In this document: positions 61,451 through 64,000 of the stretch, piece after piece
Layout of the letters: every line of letters begins with the position of its first letter
Numbering within the stretch: position 1 is the stretch's first letter
Assembly (NCBI RefSeq): GCF_005671395.1
Contig: NZ_CP040428.1
Span: 2,108,001 to 2,172,000 of the forward strand
From: Jejubacter calystegiae
GTDB taxonomy: Bacteria; Pseudomonadota; Gammaproteobacteria; Enterobacterales; Enterobacteriaceae
Length of the DNA stretch: 64,000 nucleotides
Reading direction: 5' to 3'
Position numbers and translations under genes: made by a program
Notes under the pieces: generated by a model
What the model saw: only the letters and a program-made list of their open reading frames with translations
Told to the model about the DNA's origin: nothing
The model's database searches: none

Positions 61451-62878
61451 ATGAAAAAAACCACGTTAGCAATGAGTGCGCTGGCTCTGAGTCTGGGCCT
61501 GGCGCTGGCCCCTGTGTCATTCGCCTCCGCCGCTGAGACTGCCTCTTCTTCCGTCGCGTCGCAACAGATGCCGAGTCTGGCGCCGATGCTGGAAAAAGTG
61601 ATGCCATCGGTGGTGAGTATTAACGTAGAAGGGAGTACTACGGTTAATACGCCGCGCATGCCGCGCAACTTCCAGCAGTTCTTCGGCGACAACTCACCGT
61701 TCTGCCAGGACGGTTCGCCTTTCCAGAGTTCTCCCTTCTGCCAGCAGGGGGGCGCGGATGGCGGCCAGCAGCAGAAATTTATGGCGCTGGGCTCCGGGGT
61801 CATTATTAATGCCGAAAAAGGCTATGTGGTGACCAACAACCACGTTGTGGATAAGGCGACCAGCATTAAGGTTCAACTGAGCGACGGGCGTAAGTTCGAC
61901 GCTAAGGTAGTCGGTAAGGACCCGCGTTCTGATATCGCGCTGATCGAGCTGAAAGATCCGAAAAACCTGAGTGCGATTAAACTGGCGGATTCCGATGCCC
62001 TGCGGGTGGGCGACTACACTGTCGCTATCGGTAACCCGTATGGTCTGGGTGAAACCGTGACCTCCGGTATCGTCTCTGCCCTGGGGCGCAGTGGGCTGAA
62101 TGTGGAAAACTATGAAAACTTCATTCAGACCGATGCCGCCATTAACCGCGGTAACTCCGGCGGCGCGCTGGTTAACCTGAACGGCGAGCTGATTGGTATT
62201 AACACCGCGATTCTGGCGCCGGATGGCGGCAATATCGGTATCGGTTTTGCCATTCCCAGCAATATGGTGAAGAACCTGACCGAGCAGATGGTTAAATATG
62301 GCCAGGTTAAGCGCGGTGAGCTGGGCATCATGGGGACCGAGCTGAACTCCGACCTGGCGAAAGCCATGAAGGTCGATGCCCAGCGCGGCGCTTTCGTAAG
62401 CCAGGTGATGCCGAACTCCTCTGCGGCGAAAGCGGGCGTGAAAGCGGGCGATGTTATCGTCTCTATGAACGGTAAGCCGATCAGCAGCTTTGCCGCGCTG
62501 CGTGCCCAGGTGGGCAGTATGCCGGTAGGCAGTAAGGTTAAACTGGGTCTGCTGCGTGAAGGCAAGCAGGTTAGCGTTGACCTGGAGCTGCAGCAGAGCA
62601 ACCAGAATCAGGTGGACTCTTCCAGCGTCTTTAACGGTATTGAAGGGGCCGAACTGAGCAACCGCACCGGCAAAGATAAAGGCGTTATCGTCAATAGCGT
62701 GAAGGCGAATACGCCTGCAGCGCGCATCGGTCTGAAGAAGGGCGATGTGATTGTTGGCGCGAATCAGCAGCCGGTAAACAACATTGCCGAACTGCGTAAG
62801 ATTCTGGACAGCAAGCCGTCGGTGTTGGCGCTGAACGTTCAGCGCGGCGACACCTCTATCTATCTGCTGATGCAGTAA
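61451..62878 (+). CDS. degP: Periplasmic serine protease/chaperone DegP
   Basis: A 475-residue HtrA protease. Signal peptide about residues 1-26; the catalytic triad is His in TNNHVVD, Asp in DPRSDIALIEL and Ser in RGNSGGALV. The LA loop with CQDG...FCQ cysteines is present, and two PDZ domains follow. It degrades or refolds damaged envelope proteins. It lies behind a sigma-E promoter. Confidence 0.97.
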   Translation: MKKTTLAMSALALSLGLALAPVSFASAAETASSSVASQQMPSLAPMLEKVMPSVVSINVEGSTTVNTPRMPRNFQQFFGDNSPFCQDGSPFQSSPFCQQGGADGGQQQKFMALGSGVIINAEKGYVVTNNHVVDKATSIKVQLSDGRKFDAKVVGKDPRSDIALIELKDPKNLSAIKLADSDALRVGDYTVAIGNPYGLGETVTSGIVSALGRSGLNVENYENFIQTDAAINRGNSGGALVNLNGELIGINTAILAPDGGNIGIGFAIPSNMVKNLTEQMVKYGQVKRGELGIMGTELNSDLAKAMKVDAQRGAFVSQVMPNSSAAKAGVKAGDVIVSMNGKPISSFAALRAQVGSMPVGSKVKLGLLREGKQVSVDLELQQSNQNQVDSSSVFNGIEGAELSNRTGKDKGVIVNSVKANTPAARIGLKKGDVIVGANQQPVNNIAELRKILDSKPSVLALNVQRGDTSIYLLMQ

Positions 62879-62898
62879 TCCTCTCTTCACTCCTTCTC

Positions 62899-62922
62899 AG
62901 GCCGCGTATGCGGCCTTTTTTT
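62899..62922 (+). terminator. Terminator of degP
   Basis: Stem AGGCCGC / GCGGCCT with a GTAT loop, followed by seven T. Confidence 0.92.
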
Positions 62923-63033
62923 GTGATGTTTTACATATCTTCATATCCCTCTGTTGCGCTTTGGGCATTTGCACAATGTTATTGCCTTCTCTCTGGCCTA
63001 TGCTAGAACGTCGATTAGCGGGAGGAGGGGATT

Positions 63034-64000
63034 ATGGCAGACTGGCACCTGAATGACCTGATGGCGCAGGAGATCGTCGACAGGACGATGCGTATCATCG
63101 ATACCAATATCAACGTCATGGACGCACGCGGCAGAATTATTGGCAGCGGAGATCAGGAGCGAGTTGGCGAATTGCATGAAGGTGCGCTGCTGGTGCTCTC
63201 ACAGGGGCGGGTTGTGGATATCGACGACGCGGTGGCGCGCCATCTGCACGGGGTACGTCAGGGGATTAATCTGCCGCTACGTCTGGAAGGGGACATTGTC
63301 GGCGTAATCGGGTTGACCGGCGCACCGGAAACGCTGCGTCAGTACGGCGAACTGGTCTGTATGACGGCGGAGATGATGCTGGAGCAGTCAAGGCTGATGC
63401 ATCTGTTGGCCCAGGATCGGCGGTTGCGTGAAGAGCTGGTGATGAACCTGATTCAGGCGGAAGAGCACACGCCTGCGCTGGTGGAGTGGGCCCAGCGGCT
63501 GGGAATTGACCTGAATCAGCCACGGGTAGTGGCCGTGGTTGAGGTAGACAGCGGGCAGTTGGGGGTCGACAGCGCCATGGAGGAGTTGCAGCGTCTGCAA
63601 AACGCCCTGACCACGCCGGAGCGAAATAACCTGATCGCTATTGTTTCGCTGACGGAAATGGTGGTGCTGAAACCGGCGCTAAACGCCTTTGGGCGCTGGG
63701 ATGCAGACGATCACCGACGTCGGGTGGAGCAACTGCTGTCCCGCATGGAAGAGAGCGGTCATCCACGTTTTCGTATCGCGCTGGGTAACTACTTTACCGG
63801 CCAGGGAGCGATAGCCCGTTCCTGGCGAACGGCCCGCACTACTATGATGGTGGGTAAGCAGAGGATGCCGGAACAGCGCTGTTATTTTTATCAGGATCTG
63901 ATGCTGCCGGTGTTGCTCGATGGCCTGCGTGGCGGCTGGCAGGCTAATGAGCTGGCCCGGCCGTTGGCCAGGCTGAAATCGATGGACAACAACGGGCTGC
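63034..64000 (+). CDS. cdaR: Sugar-diacid-responsive transcriptional activator CdaR (5' part)
   Basis: The first 322 codons are present and the frame runs off the window. The N-terminal diacid-recognition domain (RTMRIIDTNINVMDARGRIIGSG, LHGVRQGINLPLRLEG) and the following region match E. coli CdaR, the activator of D-glucarate, galactarate and glycerate genes. The C-terminal helix-turn-helix (PucR type) lies beyond the edge. GGAGGAGG precedes the ATG. Confidence 0.95.
   Translation, partial: MADWHLNDLMAQEIVDRTMRIIDTNINVMDARGRIIGSGDQERVGELHEGALLVLSQGRVVDIDDAVARHLHGVRQGINLPLRLEGDIVGVIGLTGAPETLRQYGELVCMTAEMMLEQSRLMHLLAQDRRLREELVMNLIQAEEHTPALVEWAQRLGIDLNQPRVVAVVEVDSGQLGVDSAMEELQRLQNALTTPERNNLIAIVSLTEMVVLKPALNAFGRWDADDHRRRVEQLLSRMEESGHPRFRIALGNYFTGQGAIARSWRTARTTMMVGKQRMPEQRCYFYQDLMLPVLLDGLRGGWQANELARPLARLKSMDNNGL

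Overview
The window is chromosomal DNA of an Enterobacteriaceae-type gammaproteobacterium. From about 21.9 kb to the end it follows the Escherichia coli gene order around speD-speE, cueO, gcd, hpt, can, the pan genes, pcnB, dksA, mrcB, the fhu genes, hemL, clcA, erpA, mtnN, dgt, degP and cdaR. Protein sequences are close to E. coli but clearly diverged. Several loci present in E. coli are absent (yadI between yadH and panD), and others are added here, so this is a related genus rather than E. coli. I cannot fix the genus from sequence alone.

Region 1 (1-8.9 kb) is accessory. It holds the 3' end of an unidentified gene, then a membrane-anchored winged-helix regulator and a FidL-like membrane partner (as in marT-fidL of Salmonella SPI-3), then a 2204-residue inverse autotransporter (intimin/invasin family) with nearly identical tandem Ig-like repeats. 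Region 2 (9.0-12.8 kb) is a nested mobile element. An IS256-family insertion sequence (IS1414-like, about 1315 bp without its insert) made an 8-bp target duplication inside a small ORF. A complete 2.2-kb group II intron with its reverse transcriptase then inserted into one terminal inverted repeat of that IS.

Region 3 (12.8-21.9 kb) is a divergent carbohydrate or acid-sugar catabolic cluster. A DeoR-type repressor, a PdxA2-like dehydrogenase and a DUF1537 four-carbon acid-sugar kinase run one way. An iron-dependent alcohol dehydrogenase, a DapA/NanA-type aldolase, a sodium/solute symporter, a BNR-repeat (sialidase-like) protein, a YhcH-type anomerase and an SDR dehydrogenase run the other way. 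The combination looks like a hybrid of a sialic-acid (nan) operon and a tetronate kinase pathway. Its substrate is not evident.

Region 4 (21.9-64 kb) is mainly core genome: polyamine synthesis (speED), copper defence (cueO with a CueR-type promoter), glucose dehydrogenase, purine salvage, carbonic anhydrase, an ABC exporter (yadGH), pantothenate synthesis (panBCD), folK-pcnB, gluQ-dksA, sfsA-thpR, hrpB, mrcB, ferrichrome uptake (fhuACDB with a Fur box), hemL, clcA, erpA, yadS-btuF-mtnN, dgt, degP (sigma-E promoter) and the start of cdaR. Lineage-specific inserts break the synteny at three points: a yiaW-yiaV-like pair upstream of cueO; a low-GC segment between cueO and gcd encoding a 52-residue double-glycine-leader, cysteine/proline-rich peptide that looks like an orphan microcin; and a LysR regulator/NAD(P)H:quinone oxidoreductase pair between fhuB and hemL.
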